Assembly (NCBI RefSeq): GCF_000158815.1
Contig: NZ_GG657738.1
Location: 5,872,478 to 5,936,477 of the forward strand
Direction of reading: 5' to 3'
Source: Micromonospora sp. ATCC 39149
Lineage (GTDB): Bacteria; Actinomycetota; Actinomycetes; Mycobacteriales; Micromonosporaceae
DNA: 64,000 nt
The position numbers were made by a program, and so were the translations under genes. Below, in pieces: positions 55,312 to 64,000 of the stretch. The notes beneath the pieces were generated by a model. It searched no databases and had not been told where the DNA came from. It worked only from the letters and a program-made list of their open reading frames with translations. Position 1 is the first letter of the stretch; every line of letters starts with the position of its first letter.

Positions 55312-58034
55312 GGGGTCTGCTGCACCGATAGGTGGCAGGTTCAGTCACGCGGCCTGACTGGCCGGTGGGGTCATGATTGTCTCGTACTCGATAGGGGTCA
55401 ACCGGGACAGGGACCGTTGTCGTCGGCGGCGGTGATACGTCCGTTCGATCCAGGTCACGGTGGCGATCCGTAGGGCCTCGCGGGTGCGCCAGGTCCGTCG
55501 GTTCAGAACGTTGTGCTGCAGCAGCCCGAAGAAGGATTCCATGGCGGCGTTGTCGCCGGCGGCGCCCACGCGACCCATCGATCCGGCCATCCGGTACCGG
55601 TCGAGTGCCCGGACGAACTTTCGTGATCGAAATTGGGCGGATTCAACCGGTCGTCGCAACACCTTGTCGGAAAGGTGGAGCGATGGCTTATGGGCCGGGG
55701 CAGAGGCGGGTTCGGGAGTGTCGGGGTCAGATGCCTTCGCCGGGACGACCGACGGTGGCGTGGCGTGAGGACCGGGTCAAGTTTCTGGGCTGCGATCCGG
55801 TCCGGTGTGATGACCGAGGACGCGGCCGCGGCGGCGGGTGTGTCGTCGCCGGTGGCGTTCCGGTGGTTCCGGCACGCTGGCGGCGTGAATCCTGGGTTGC
55901 CGCCGACGGTGTCGGGCCGCTATCTGTCGTTCTGTGAGCGAGAGGACATCGCTCTGTTGCGGGCGCAGGGCTTGGGTGTTCGTGCGATCGCCCGCCAGGT
56001 CGGTCGGGACCCGTCGACCATCTCGCGGGAGTTGCGGCGTAACGCCTCGACCAGAACGTACCGGTTGGACTACAAGGCCTCGACCGCGCAGTGGCATGCG
56101 GAGCGTCGAGCCCGCCGGCCGAAGATCGCGAAGCTGCTGACCAATGAGCGGCTGCGAGAGTACATCCAGCAACGGTTGGCGGGCGTGATCCGGACAGCGG
56201 ACGGCCGGCCGGTCACCGGCCCCCAGGGCCCGCAGTGGAGGGCCGCAACAAGCCCCACCGGGCCGATCGGGCATGGACGACCGGGTGGAGCCCGGAGCAG
56301 ATCTCCCGCAGGCTCAGGGCCGAGTTCCCGGAGGATGAGTCCATGCGCATCAGCCACGAGGCGATCTACCAGGCGCTCTACGTCCAGAGCCGTGGCGCCC
56401 TCAAGCGCGAACTCGTCACCTGCTTGCGAACCGGTCGCGCGCTTCGCGTTCCCCGAGCACGGGCGAAGCAACGCGCGTGGGCGCATGTTACCAGCGACAC
56501 CCTGATCAGCGAACGGCCCGCCGAAGTTGCCGACCGTGCTGTTCCCGGGCACTGGGAAGGGGATCTGATCATCGGTTTGCAGCGCTCCGCGATCGGGACA
56601 CTGGTTGAGCGGACGACGAGGTTCATGATGCTGATCCACCTGCCGCGTGAAGCCGGCTGGGGAGTGAGCCCGCGGACGAAGAACGGCCCCGATCTCGCCG
56701 GCTACGGGGCGATCACGATGAGCAGAGCCCTCGCCGAGACGATCACCCAACTGCCCGAGCAACTGCGCAGGTCGCTGACGTGGGACCGCGGCAAGGAGTT
56801 GTCGGCGCACGCACGCTTCACGGTCGAACCGGCGTCCCGGATTCTTCGCCGACCCCCACAGCCCCTGGCAACGCGGCACCAACGAAAACACCAACGGCCT
56901 GCTGCGGCAGTACTTTCCGAAAGGCACCGACCTGTCCCGATGGAGCGCCGACGAGATCAACGCCGTCGCCCACGCCCTCAACAGCCGACCCCGCAAAACT
57001 CTCGACTGGAAGACTCCAGCCGAAGTCCTCGACGATCACCTACGATCGCTCCAGCAACCCGGTGTTGCAACCACCGGTTGAATCCGCCTGGGGATCCGCG
57101 GTCGGTGTGCAGGATGCAACCGGCCAGGCCGGCGCGTCTGGCGGCGGCGTTGTCCAGTGCGGCGACGGCCAGGCGGCTCTTCATCCGCGAGTCGATGGAG
57201 TAGCCGACAATCCGGTGCGACCAGACGTCCTTGATCGCGCACAGGTAGAGCTTGCCCTCTCCGGTGTGGTGCTCGGTGATGTCGGCCAGCCACAGCCGGT
57301 TCGGGCCGTCGGCGGTGAAGTCCCGTTTGACCAGGTCGCCGTGCACCGGTGGGCCTACCTTGCTGCCCTTGCCCCGACGCTTGCGCTTGCCGAACGCACT
57401 CCACCAGCCGTTACCCGAGCAGATCCGCCATGCGGTGCGATCGGCCATCGGCTGCCCGGCGTCGCGGGCCTCGTCGGCCAGGAACCGGTAGCCGAACTCC
57501 GGATCGTCACGGTGGGCGTCGAACAACGCGTTGGCCCGATACGCCGCCACCTGCTCGACGCCGGTGACGGGTCGGGCCAGCCACCGGTAGTAGGGCTGCA
57601 AGCGATGTTCAGTACCCGACACGTCACCGCCACGGGGATCCCGTCGGCGGCCAGCTCGCTCACGAGCGGGTAGAGCCTTTTCCCGGCAAGTTCGCCTGTG
57701 ACAGTTAGGCGGCCCGGCGCAGGACCTCGTTCTCCTGCTCCAACAACCTGATCCGCTTGCGCGCTTCGCGCAGCTCGGCGGACTCACTGCTGGCTGTCCC
57801 GGACGTGGTCCCGGCGTCGACGTCGGCCTGGCGCAGCCACTTGAACAACGTCATCGGGTGAACCCCGAAGTCCTTCGCGACCTGCTCAACGGTCACTCCC
57901 GCCTCGCGGTCACGAGCGACCCGCACGACATCATCACGAAACTCTCGGGGGTAGGGCTTGGGCACAGCGATATCCTTCCAGCCTGCCCGCAGGGCAAGCC
58001 ATCTCAGATGCCACCTATCGGTGCAGCAGACCCC
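55312..58034 (-). mobile_element. IS3-family element, interrupted by IS30
   Basis: Perfect 26-bp inverted repeats lie at 55312-55337 and 58009-58034 (core tgctgcaccgataggtggca). Without the 1453-bp IS30 insert it is 1270 bp. OrfA (57965-57705) is an HTH protein, 'VEQVAKDFGVHPMTLFKWLR' with a Leu-rich coiled end. OrfB has 'RLWLADITEHHTGEGKLYLC' and 'GCILHTDRGS' before the insert and 'QFRSRKFVRALDRYRMAGSM' after it, so the rve-type DDE domain is split. No target duplication is seen: the two sides are different truncated genes (methyltransferase and VOC protein), so a rearrangement followed insertion. Confidence 0.9.
55636..57088 (+). mobile_element. IS30-family element, copy 2 (full length)
   Basis: 1453 bp with the same 16-bp inverted repeats as copy 1 (55636-55651 and 57073-57088), in the opposite orientation. 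The transposase parts are the HTH region 'FCEREDIALLRAQGLGVRAI', the catalytic 'PGHWEGDLIIGLQRSAIGTL' and, in a third frame, 'GTNENTNGLLRQYFPKGTDL' with 'EINAVAHALNSRPRKTL'. Frame changes near 56235 and 56825-56845 mean no single frame encodes the whole enzyme, so this copy is probably inactive by itself. Confidence 0.9.
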
Positions 58035-58300
58035 CTCGGGGTCCTGCATGACGACGTGCCCGAGGACGTCGCCGTACCACTCCTCGCGGACCACCGTCGC
58101 GCCGGCGGCGACCAGGTCGGGCACTTTCTGCCGGATTAGTCGGGCGCGCTCGACCATGTCCCAGGGGCCTGGACCGGCCACCCGGATATCGATATGCATA
58201 CGGTTCTTGCCGGACTTGCCCTCTCCGAGACGCGGGAGCAAACGCGGCCCGAAACGCCGGATTGACGCTGACCCTTGGCCTGCTCCGCCTCATGCAACCA
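58033..58300 (-). pseudogene. VOC (glyoxalase-like) protein fragment
   Basis: 'LPRLGEGKSGKNRMHIDIRV' and 'GATVVREEWYGDVLGHVVMQ' then DPEG are typical of the second half of actinobacterial VOC proteins, which normally end 'DPEGNEFCVA'. The IS3 element replaces the end right after DPEG, and the N-terminal half is absent. Confidence 0.75.
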
Positions 58301-58517
58301 CTGCGAAGAACACCTTCAGGTCGCAAGCCACCGCCGTGGCGGTGTTAGCCGTGACCGCGTTAGACGTGCGATAACCTGCGGTGGCCTGTAGAGATGCCCG
58401 CAGGAACTCGGGCGATACGCCGAGGGGGATACCGAGCGCCCACGCCCATCGGGTCAGGCAGTAGACCAGGGCAACCGCGGCGGCGATGTAGGTGACGGTA
58501 CGCCCCCAGCGTCGCAC
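58290..58517 (-). pseudogene. Membrane protein, N-terminal fragment
   Basis: 'RTVTYIAAAVALVYCLTRWA' and 'WALGIPLGVSPEFLRASLQA' give one clear membrane span and the start of a family of small multi-spanning actinobacterial proteins as I recall it. The frame then loses character and stops at 58290, next to the VOC fragment. Probably truncated. Confidence 0.5.
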
Positions 58518-58553
58518 AGCCGAAGCCGGCGCAATGTCAGCAACCGGCGCGGC

Positions 58554-59111
58554 TCAGCGGGTCCGGTAGCGCGCGTAGATCAGTCCGCTGTCGAAGGCAC
58601 GTTCCTCGACCAGCTCGAGTTCGAGGCGCACGCCGTCGGGAAAGAACCGCTTGCCGCCGCCGACCACGCTCGTGGTGATGAACAGGTGGTACTCGTCCAC
58701 CAGGCCGGCCGCGATCGCCTGGGCCGCGAGGTTCGGGCCGTCGACGGTGAGGTCGTGATCGGCCTCGGCCTTGAGCTTGCGCACCGCGTCCGGGTCGAAG
58801 GTCCGCTCGATCCTGGTCTTTGCGCTGGACACCGATTCCAACGTCGTGGAGTACACGACCTTCTCCGCGGCCTGCCAGTCGCGGGCGTACTGCAGGATGT
58901 GCGGCGGCAGGTCGGGCTCGGTGTGCGCGGTCTCCCAGTAGACCATCGTCTCGTACATCCGCCGGCCGTAGAGGTACGTGCCGACGGGACGGAAGACGTC
59001 GTTGATGAAGGTGTGCACCTCCGGATCCTCCGCCCCGGTGCCGAGGTTTCCGTCCGCCGCCTCGGCGTAGCCGTCGAGCGAGGTGATCATCGAGTAGATG
59101 AGCTTTGCCAT
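58554..59111 (-). CDS. Dihydrofolate reductase-like (RibD C-terminal) protein
   Basis: 185 residues from the ATG at 59111, behind aaggagaccc. 'LIYSMITSLDGYAEAADGNL' is the start of the RibD_C/YyaP group, followed by 'TYLYGRRMYETMVYWE', 'VVYSTTLE', 'DLTVDGPNLAAQAIAAGLVD' and 'GKRFFPDGVRLELELVEERA'. The fold binds NADPH. The family is related to DHFR and riboflavin reductase, but true substrates are mostly unknown. It is intact and lies in a small group of complete genes (59-60.3 kb). Confidence 0.9.
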   Translation of the reverse strand: MAKLIYSMITSLDGYAEAADGNLGTGAEDPEVHTFINDVFRPVGTYLYGRRMYETMVYWETAHTEPDLPPHILQYARDWQAAEKVVYSTTLESVSSAKTRIERTFDPDAVRKLKAEADHDLTVDGPNLAAQAIAAGLVDEYHLFITTSVVGGGKRFFPDGVRLELELVEERAFDSGLIYARYRTR

Positions 59112-59120
59112 GGGTCTCCT

Positions 59121-59330
59121 TCAGGTGGTGGTGTGGGTGGTGTGCTCGGGGTCGGGTGGAAACACCGCGAGCCGGGCATCGGTGACGTTGTCGAAACGGG
59201 CATCCCCTCCGCAGATGAGCACGAAACGCCTGGAGATCGCGGCCTGATAGACCAGCAACCGCCCAGCCGGTTCGAGGTTCTCCGGCACTAGCTGGTGACC
59301 GGTCGGCAGGCGGGTGTTAAGCAAGCTCAC
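59121..59330 (-). CDS. Small ORF upstream of the DHFR-like gene
   Basis: 69 residues, ending 10 bases before the DHFR-like start on the same strand. 'LEPAGRLLVYQAAISRRFVL' suggests a short globular or fragmentary protein. No family is recognised and no good ribosome site is seen. It may be a real leader gene or chance. Confidence 0.3.
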   Translation of the reverse strand: MSLLNTRLPTGHQLVPENLEPAGRLLVYQAAISRRFVLICGGDARFDNVTDARLAVFPPDPEHTTHTTT

Positions 59331-59431
59331 TGGTCGGCTTTTGAAGACGTAGGGGATCGCCTGGGAAGACCACCCAGTCAGCGTTCAGACAAGGCCCCAG
59401 TCGCCTGTCGGCGTGCCGGCTGAGGGGTCGG

Positions 59432-60265
59432 CTACGACCTGCCGCGAGGTTGCAGCCACGGCGGGTTGACGGAGATTGTTTCGGGAGTGAGGCCGTATTG
59501 GTCGGCGACTTCCCGCAGCCGCTGTTCGCCACGGCCGAGGGTGAAGCGGTGTCCATCCGGGTCGCGTACGACGAAGTCCCGCATGCCATAGGGACGGGAG
59601 GCCACCGGGTCGGCGATGTCGGCGCCGGCCTGCTGGTACTCCGCGCACAGGGCGTCGGGATCCTCGACGTACACGTAGGCGGACTGCGGGGGCGGTGGGG
59701 AGTCGCTCGCCCACGCGGCGAGCAGCAGCATCTCGATCTCGCCGCTGGCCAGTGCGGCTAGGTTGCCGTCGGCGGTGCGCCAGGCGAGGTGAAGGCCGAG
59801 CGCTTCCTGGTAGTAGGCGACCGAGCGGTCCATGTCGGTGACCGGAAGCTTCGGCATCAGGTGCAGCCAGGTCGTCAGGTCGGTTGGTGCGTCAACGGTC
59901 ATGTGGTCCTCCTGAGTGAGTGCGTCCACCGCTTCCAGTAGGCGGCGGACTTCGTCGAGGCGGGCCTCCAGCCGCGCGCGGTGGTCGCGGAACAGTTGGC
60001 GCCGTTCCGTGTCGCTGGTACCGGCGAGGATGCGGCGGATGTCGGCGATGGGCATGTCCAAGGAGCGGAGCAGGGCGATCGCCCGGGCGGCGCCGGTCTG
60101 GCCGCGCGTGTAGTAGCGGTAGCCGGACTGCGCTTCGCGGCCGTCAGGTTCGAGCAGCCGCAGCCGGTCATAGCGGCGTAGTTGCGGGATGCTCAGGCCG
60201 ACAAGCTCGGCGAACTGTCCGATCTGCCACCGCCCGGATCGGTCGTCCGTGTGATCGTCGTCCAT
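59432..60265 (-). CDS. MerR-family regulator fused to a VOC domain
   Basis: 277 residues. The MerR HTH is 'WQIGQFAELVGLSIPQLRRY' followed by 'DRLRLLEPDGREAQSGYRYY', with a coiled-coil 'LFRDHRARLEARLDEVRRLL'. Residues of about 130-260 form a VOC (bleomycin-resistance/glyoxalase-like) domain: 'VTDMDRSVAYYQEALGLHLA' and 'VVRDPDGHRFTLGRGEQRLR'. The sensor is therefore probably a small-molecule-binding VOC module, possibly for a drug. The promoter at 60272-60302 has MerR-type geometry, so it likely regulates itself. Confidence 0.88.
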   Translation of the reverse strand: MDDDHTDDRSGRWQIGQFAELVGLSIPQLRRYDRLRLLEPDGREAQSGYRYYTRGQTGAARAIALLRSLDMPIADIRRILAGTSDTERRQLFRDHRARLEARLDEVRRLLEAVDALTQEDHMTVDAPTDLTTWLHLMPKLPVTDMDRSVAYYQEALGLHLAWRTADGNLAALASGEIEMLLLAAWASDSPPPPQSAYVYVEDPDALCAEYQQAGADIADPVASRPYGMRDFVVRDPDGHRFTLGRGEQRLREVADQYGLTPETISVNPPWLQPRGRS

Positions 60266-60271
60266 GAGCCG

Positions 60272-60302
60272 ATTCTGGGAGGCTGACCCGCATCAGGGTC
60301 AA
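60272..60302 (-). promoter_or_regulatory. MerR-type promoter with operator dyad
   Basis: Reading on the minus strand, TTGACC (60302-60297) and CAGAAT (60277-60272) are separated by 19 bp, the stretched spacing of MerR-controlled promoters. Inside the spacer lies the dyad TGACCC-n6-GGGTCA (60301-60284). The ATG of the MerR-VOC gene begins seven bases after the -10, so the message would be leaderless. Confidence 0.8.
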
Positions 60303-60609
60303 GACCCGGACGTCATCCTTCGACAACGTGGATGGCGGCAGGCCAAGGCGGTCTGTGTTCGAGTGGCCGGTGAACCGACAAATGAGGCGGTGGGTTCAGC
60401 TACCAGTCCTGCGCCAGGTCCGACTGCTGCGTGGCTGCGCTCGTCGGGGTATACGGGCCCCGGTCCCCGCGGTCGGTGAGGGGGCGCTCGGCTTTTGGGC
60501 TGCACTGCGGCGGTCTTTTCGGACACCCGGTGTCGGCGACGCGTGAAATCGGACCCCGGGTCGGCGGGTGAATCTGGACCCCTCTTCGAGGATCGGAGGG
60601 GTGTTGAGC

Positions 60610-61827
60610 ATGGAGAACTGGGCGGAGATCCGTCGTCTTCATCGGGCTGAGGGGATGCCGATCAAGGTGATCGCCCGCACGCTTGGGGTGGGTCGTAACA
60701 CGGTGCGGCGGGCGTTGGCCGCGCAGGGGCCGCCGAAGTACCAGCGGCCGGCGAAGGGTTCGATCGTGGACGCGGTGGAGCCGCAGATCCGGGCGTTGCT
60801 GCGGGAGTGGCCGTCGATGCCGGCCACGGTGATCGCGGAGAGGATCGGTTGGACGCGGTCGTTGACCGTGCTCAAGGAGCGGGTGCGCCTGTTGCGGCCG
60901 TTGTTCATGGCGCCGGACCCGGCGCAGCGCACGGAGTATCTGCCGGGCGAGTTGGCGCAGTGTGATCTGTGGTTCCCGCCGGCGGATGTGCCGTTGGGGT
61001 TCGGGCAGGTGGGTCGGCCGCCGGTGTTGGTGATGGTGTCCGGCTATTCGCGGTGGCTGTCGGCGGTGATGATCCCGTCGCGGCAGTCACCGGACCTGCT
61101 GGTCGGACACTGGACGTTGATCTCCGGCTGGGGACGGGTGCCCAAGGCGTTGGTGTGGGACAACGAGTCCGCCATCGGTCAGTGGCGGGCCGGCAGGCCG
61201 CAGCTGACGGAGGCGATGAACGCCTTCCGCGGCACCCTCGGCATCAAGGTGATCCAGTGCCGGCCGGCGGACCCGGAGTCCAAGGGCCTGGTGGAGCGGG
61301 CCAACGGCTATCTGGAGACCTCGTTTCTGCCCGGACGCCGCTTCTCCTCGCCGGCCGACTTCAACGCCCAACTCACTGAGTGGTTGGTGCGGGCGAACAA
61401 CCGCCAGCACCGGACGCTGGGCTGCCGGCCGGTGCAGCGGTGGGACGCCGACCGGCAGGTGATGTTGCCGTTGCCACCGGTCGCGCCGGTGGTCGGCTGG
61501 CGGCAGACCACCCGCCTTCCTCGTGATCATTACGTGCGCTTGGACGGCAACGACTATTCGGTGCACCCGTCGGTGGTCGGCCGCCGCGTCGAGGTCACCG
61601 CCGATGTCGATCGGGTGGAGGTGTTCTGTGATGGTCGGGCGGTGGCCCGGCACGATCGTTGCTGGGCCAAGCATCAGAGCATCACCGATCCCGTCCACCG
61701 CCGGGCCGCCGCGGATTTGCGTATCGCCGCGCAACACAAGCCGGCGGCCGCCGTCGACGGCCAGGTCGAACGGCGGCCGTTGAGTGACTACGACCGCCTG
61801 TTCGGCCTGGATGAGGTGGCTGCGTGA
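60610..61827 (+). CDS. istA: IS21 transposase IstA
   Basis: 405 residues from the ATG at 60610, with ggaggg ten bases before. HTH 'GMPIKVIARTLGVGRNTVRR', then the rve-type DDE core: 'GELAQCDLWFPPADV', 'KALVWDNESAIG' and 'DPESKGLVERANGYLETSFL'. A C-terminal beta-barrel (Mu-like) part reads 'YVRLDGNDYSVHPSVVGRRV'. It cuts and joins the IS ends. The stop overlaps istB (GTGATG). In-frame GTG/TTG codons at 60568 and 60604 are possible but weaker starts. Confidence 0.93.
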   Translation: MENWAEIRRLHRAEGMPIKVIARTLGVGRNTVRRALAAQGPPKYQRPAKGSIVDAVEPQIRALLREWPSMPATVIAERIGWTRSLTVLKERVRLLRPLFMAPDPAQRTEYLPGELAQCDLWFPPADVPLGFGQVGRPPVLVMVSGYSRWLSAVMIPSRQSPDLLVGHWTLISGWGRVPKALVWDNESAIGQWRAGRPQLTEAMNAFRGTLGIKVIQCRPADPESKGLVERANGYLETSFLPGRRFSSPADFNAQLTEWLVRANNRQHRTLGCRPVQRWDADRQVMLPLPPVAPVVGWRQTTRLPRDHYVRLDGNDYSVHPSVVGRRVEVTADVDRVEVFCDGRAVARHDRCWAKHQSITDPVHRRAAADLRIAAQHKPAAAVDGQVERRPLSDYDRLFGLDEVAA

Positions 61828-62615
61828 TGGCCGCCAAGACCAGCCGCAACGTCGTCTCGGAGATCGCGTTCCTCACCCGTGCCCTGAAGGCGCCGTCCCT
61901 CGCGGCGTCGGTCGAGAGGCTGGCGGAGCGGGCCCGGGCGGAGTCGTGGACGCATGAGGAGTTCCTCGCCGCCTGCCTGCAACGCGAGGTCGCTGCCCGT
62001 GAGGCTCATGGCGGTGAGGGCCGCATCCGGGCGGCGAGGTTCCCGGCCCGCAAGAGCCTGGAGGAGTTCGACTTCGACCACCAACGGTCGTTGAAGCGGG
62101 AGACGATCGCCCACCTCGGCACCCTCGACTTCGTGGCGTCGAAGGAGAACGTGGTGTTCCTCGGCCCGCCTGGCACGGGCAAGACCCACCTGTCCATCGG
62201 CCTGGGGATCCGGGCCTGCCAGGCCGGACACCGGGTCGCGTTCGCCACCGCCGCCCAGTGGGTGTCCCGCCTCGCCGATGCCCACCACGCCGGCCGTCTC
62301 CAGGACGAGCTGGTCAAGCTCGGCCGGATCCCGCTGCTGATCGTCGACGAGGTCGGCTACATCCCCTTCGAAGCCGAAGCCGCGAACCTGTTCTTCCAAC
62401 TCGTGTCCAACCGCTACGAACGAGCCTCGCTGATAGTCACGTCCAACAAGCCCTTCGGCCGGTGGGGCGAAGTGTTCGGCGACGACGTCGTCGCCGCAGC
62501 CATGATCGACCGCCTCGTCCACCACGCCGAAGTCATCTCGATGAAGGGCGACAGCTACCGACTCAAAGACCGCGACCTCGGCCGCGTTCCTGCGGCTACC
62601 AAGACCAACGACTGA
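61827..62615 (+). CDS. istB: IS21 helper ATPase IstB
   Basis: 262 residues from the ATG overlapping the istA stop. Walker A 'VVFLGPPGTGKTHLSIGLG', Walker B 'IPLLIVDEVGYIPFE', sensor I 'LIVTSNKPFGRWGEVFGDDV'. IstB is the AAA+ partner that selects the target for IstA. It is intact. Confidence 0.95.
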   Translation: MAAKTSRNVVSEIAFLTRALKAPSLAASVERLAERARAESWTHEEFLAACLQREVAAREAHGGEGRIRAARFPARKSLEEFDFDHQRSLKRETIAHLGTLDFVASKENVVFLGPPGTGKTHLSIGLGIRACQAGHRVAFATAAQWVSRLADAHHAGRLQDELVKLGRIPLLIVDEVGYIPFEAEAANLFFQLVSNRYERASLIVTSNKPFGRWGEVFGDDVVAAAMIDRLVHHAEVISMKGDSYRLKDRDLGRVPAATKTND

Positions 62616-62779
62616 GTAAGGTCATACCCAGGCAAAGGGGTCCGATTTCAGACGTCGCAGCAGGGTCCGATTTCACGCGCCGACGACACCCGGGAGCAAG
62701 TTGGAGCTGACGACCCCATCCGACGTGCGCCGGGTTTGGGCGTGGGCCCGCGTCGGCGAGTCTGTAGCCGTAGGGTGGC

Positions 62780-63080
62780 CTGCCGCCGAGGTGGCAGGGG
62801 TTCCGGGCACTGCAGTTGGTCGGCGGCGAACGCGTGTCCGTATTCGCCGACTACGGTCGTGTCGAACCCGTGGCTTGCATCGGGGAGCGTGGCCAACAAG
62901 GTGGTGGCCTGCAAGGGCTGCCGCCAATCGTGGCGGCGCGAGTCGCCCACGTCGAAGTACTTGGCCACGATCGCTTCGTGAGTGGCGACGAGCTCGGTGG
63001 TGCAATAGCGCCGGTGCTGGGAGGTCATCCGATCCTGGTGCTCTCCGCGGTCAAGCCGGACAGGTAGTCCGGCCGCACTC
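62780..63080 (-). pseudogene. Serine recombinase N-terminal remnant
   Basis: 'ATHEAIVAKYFDVGDSRRHD', 'LQATTLLATLPDASHGFDTT' and 'VVGEYGHAFAADQLQ' match the resolvase-type catalytic domain of actinobacterial recombinases (usual pattern 'FDVGxSR...GFDAVVIGExxRAFYGNQ'). The upstream 'YGRVSTEDxQDP' part survives only as 'GEHQDRMTSQHRR' in the neighbouring register. Both ends are lost. Its remainder is not found on the other side of IS21. Confidence 0.6.
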
Positions 63081-63184
63081 TGGACGATCCGGGCCGGAGC
63101 TGGTGGTAGTCGGTTGCGTGTCCTGCTGCGGTGCTCCATGATCTGGGTCGTGTCTGATGTGAAGGGCGGCCTCCGCCCCATTCG

Positions 63185-64000
63185 ATGAACGCGCCGGTGC
63201 CGATGGGTGGATCGGCGGATCTGGCGTGGTTGGACGATGCTCTCCGTGCAGGTGACGTCGGCAGGTACGGTCCTGCTCGGTCGAGGGTGTTCGAAGCCGC
63301 CGAGCTCGAACGCGACGGCGTGGTCGTCCGGCACCTGCTGGCTCGCGTTGCCAGTAGTTCTTCCGATGTCCGACCGGCGGTCCCGGCGGTCCTTGCCGAT
63401 CTGTGTCCGCAGGCGGGTCTGTGGCCGGCAGCCGCTGACGCCGCAGCGGTTGCCCTCGGCGACCCCGATGAGCGGGTACGGCGTGCGGCGGCCTGGTTGT
63501 TCGTGGCGGCGGCCGGCGCGGACGAGGGGACTCTGCTGCTGTTCGGGGCGTCTGATCCGGTCACGCGAACGGCGTTGGCGGAGGCGTTGTGGCTTCGGAT
63601 GCTGCAGCGGGGCGACCGTGGTGACCGGTGGGTCGGCCTGGTCGAGCGGATGTGGCGTGACGACAATCCGGCGGTGCGTTTCCTCGGTGCCTGCGCTGGC
63701 TTGCTGACTGCCGCCCCGCCCGATTGGCCGAGGCTGGACACCGCGGTTCGCGGGGACCTGGTGCCGGCCGCCGAGGCACTCGGCGGGGAGGGCGGACGGA
63801 TCTCGTGGAGTGCTGGCGAGCGGTGGGCGATCGTCCTGCGGCGCAGGGATCGGGAGCAGGACGCTTACGCCGCGGTGGCGCAGTTGGTTCGCGCGGGTGA
63901 GGAAGAGTGCGTTCGTCAAGCGGGCCTGGCGATCGCGGCGGAGGCGATGCGGGCGTGGCGGGCTGCCCCGGTCCGGCTGGCACCGGTGCTGTCGGCCGTG
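63185..64000 (+). CDS. HEAT-like repeat protein, partial (runs off the window)
   Basis: An open frame from ATG 63185 with no stop up to the last base, 272 codons. The protein is helical and Ala/Arg/Trp-rich, with repeated units such as 'VALGDPDERVRRAAAWLFVA' and 'RMWRDDNPAVRFLGACAGLL', similar in style to HEAT/PBS-lyase repeats. It probably serves as a binding scaffold. No catalytic motif is seen. The start is the first ATG; no strong ribosome site precedes it. Confidence 0.6.
   Translation, partial: MNAPVPMGGSADLAWLDDALRAGDVGRYGPARSRVFEAAELERDGVVVRHLLARVASSSSDVRPAVPAVLADLCPQAGLWPAAADAAAVALGDPDERVRRAAAWLFVAAAGADEGTLLLFGASDPVTRTALAEALWLRMLQRGDRGDRWVGLVERMWRDDNPAVRFLGACAGLLTAAPPDWPRLDTAVRGDLVPAAEALGGEGGRISWSAGERWAIVLRRRDREQDAYAAVAQLVRAGEEECVRQAGLAIAAEAMRAWRAAPVRLAPVLSAV

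Larger units (their letters stand above)
60531..62688 (+). mobile_element. IS21-family element, intact with target duplication
   Basis: 2158 bp. The ends start TGTCGGCGACGCGTGAAATC at 60531 and mirror it at 62663-62688 with two mismatches over 26 bp. Both sides carry cccgg (60526-60530 and 62689-62693), a 5-bp target duplication. A second internal copy of ggtccgatttca near 62638 is usual for IS21 multiple end repeats. istA and istB are both complete. Confidence 0.95.

Overview
The window is high-GC actinobacterial DNA with many GTG/TTG starts and apparently leaderless genes. The conserved order murJ - glycosyltransferase - membrane protein - pyrG - NUDIX - ald - xerD - parA - scpA - scpB - rluB - cmk - der points to the family Micromonosporaceae (Micromonospora or Salinispora type). 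That placement rests on gene order and protein character, not on a database search.

Layout. (1) 1-15.5 kb is core chromosome: cell-wall export (end of murJ), CTP synthesis, ADP-ribose hydrolysis, alanine dehydrogenase, then a tight chromosome-maintenance and translation block (XerD, ParA-type ATPase, ScpA/ScpB, RluB, Cmk, Der) with overlapping start/stop codons. pyrG carries a one-base frameshift and the 1669-3926 membrane gene carries several. In an essential gene this looks more like sequence error than biology. (2) 15.8-19 kb is a tRNA-Pro(GGG) integration site. The 3' 43 bases of the tRNA recur 2.1 kb downstream, enclosing a HEPN-domain protein and two small genes. A tyrosine integrase that seems to have lost its catalytic tyrosine sits just beyond. 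(3) 19-25 kb is an accessory stretch: an F420/NADP-type reductase, an uncharacterised gene beside a PD-(D/E)XK-like protein, an LRV/HEAT-like repeat protein and a small two-gene pair. (4) 25-36.3 kb is a polymorphic-toxin locus on the minus strand: secreted LamG protein, a secreted RHS-repeat protein with a HINT domain and an unassigned 115-residue C-terminal tip, and a small immunity-like gene directly after it. (5) 37-43.6 kb is a pile of insertion sequences (ISL3 remnant, IS5 type, IS5/IS427 type with a -1 slippery site, IS110 remnant, IS30, IS3 remnant) around an FAD monooxygenase gene. (6) 43.7-55.3 kb lies between two inverted IS30 copies. It holds a 1331-residue pseudokinase-AAA-GAF protein, a methyltransferase-GNAT fusion, a broken papain-like protease, transposase scraps, a secreted trypsin-like protease with beta-propeller-like repeats and a broken SAM methyltransferase. 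(7) 55.3-58 kb is an IS3 element split by the second IS30 copy. (8) 58-60.3 kb carries a DHFR/RibD-like protein and a MerR-VOC regulator with a clear MerR-type promoter. (9) 60.5-62.7 kb is an intact IS21 element with a 5-bp target duplication. A serine-recombinase remnant and the start of a HEAT-like gene run to the window edge.

The left quarter is stable housekeeping DNA. Everything right of tRNA-Pro is a mosaic island built by site-specific integration and repeated IS insertion, with fragments ending at IS borders. The best leads for new biology are the HEPN cargo between tRNA-Pro repeats, the unassigned RHS toxin tip with its neighbour, the PD-(D/E)XK-like gene with its partner, and the pseudokinase-ATPase-GAF protein.
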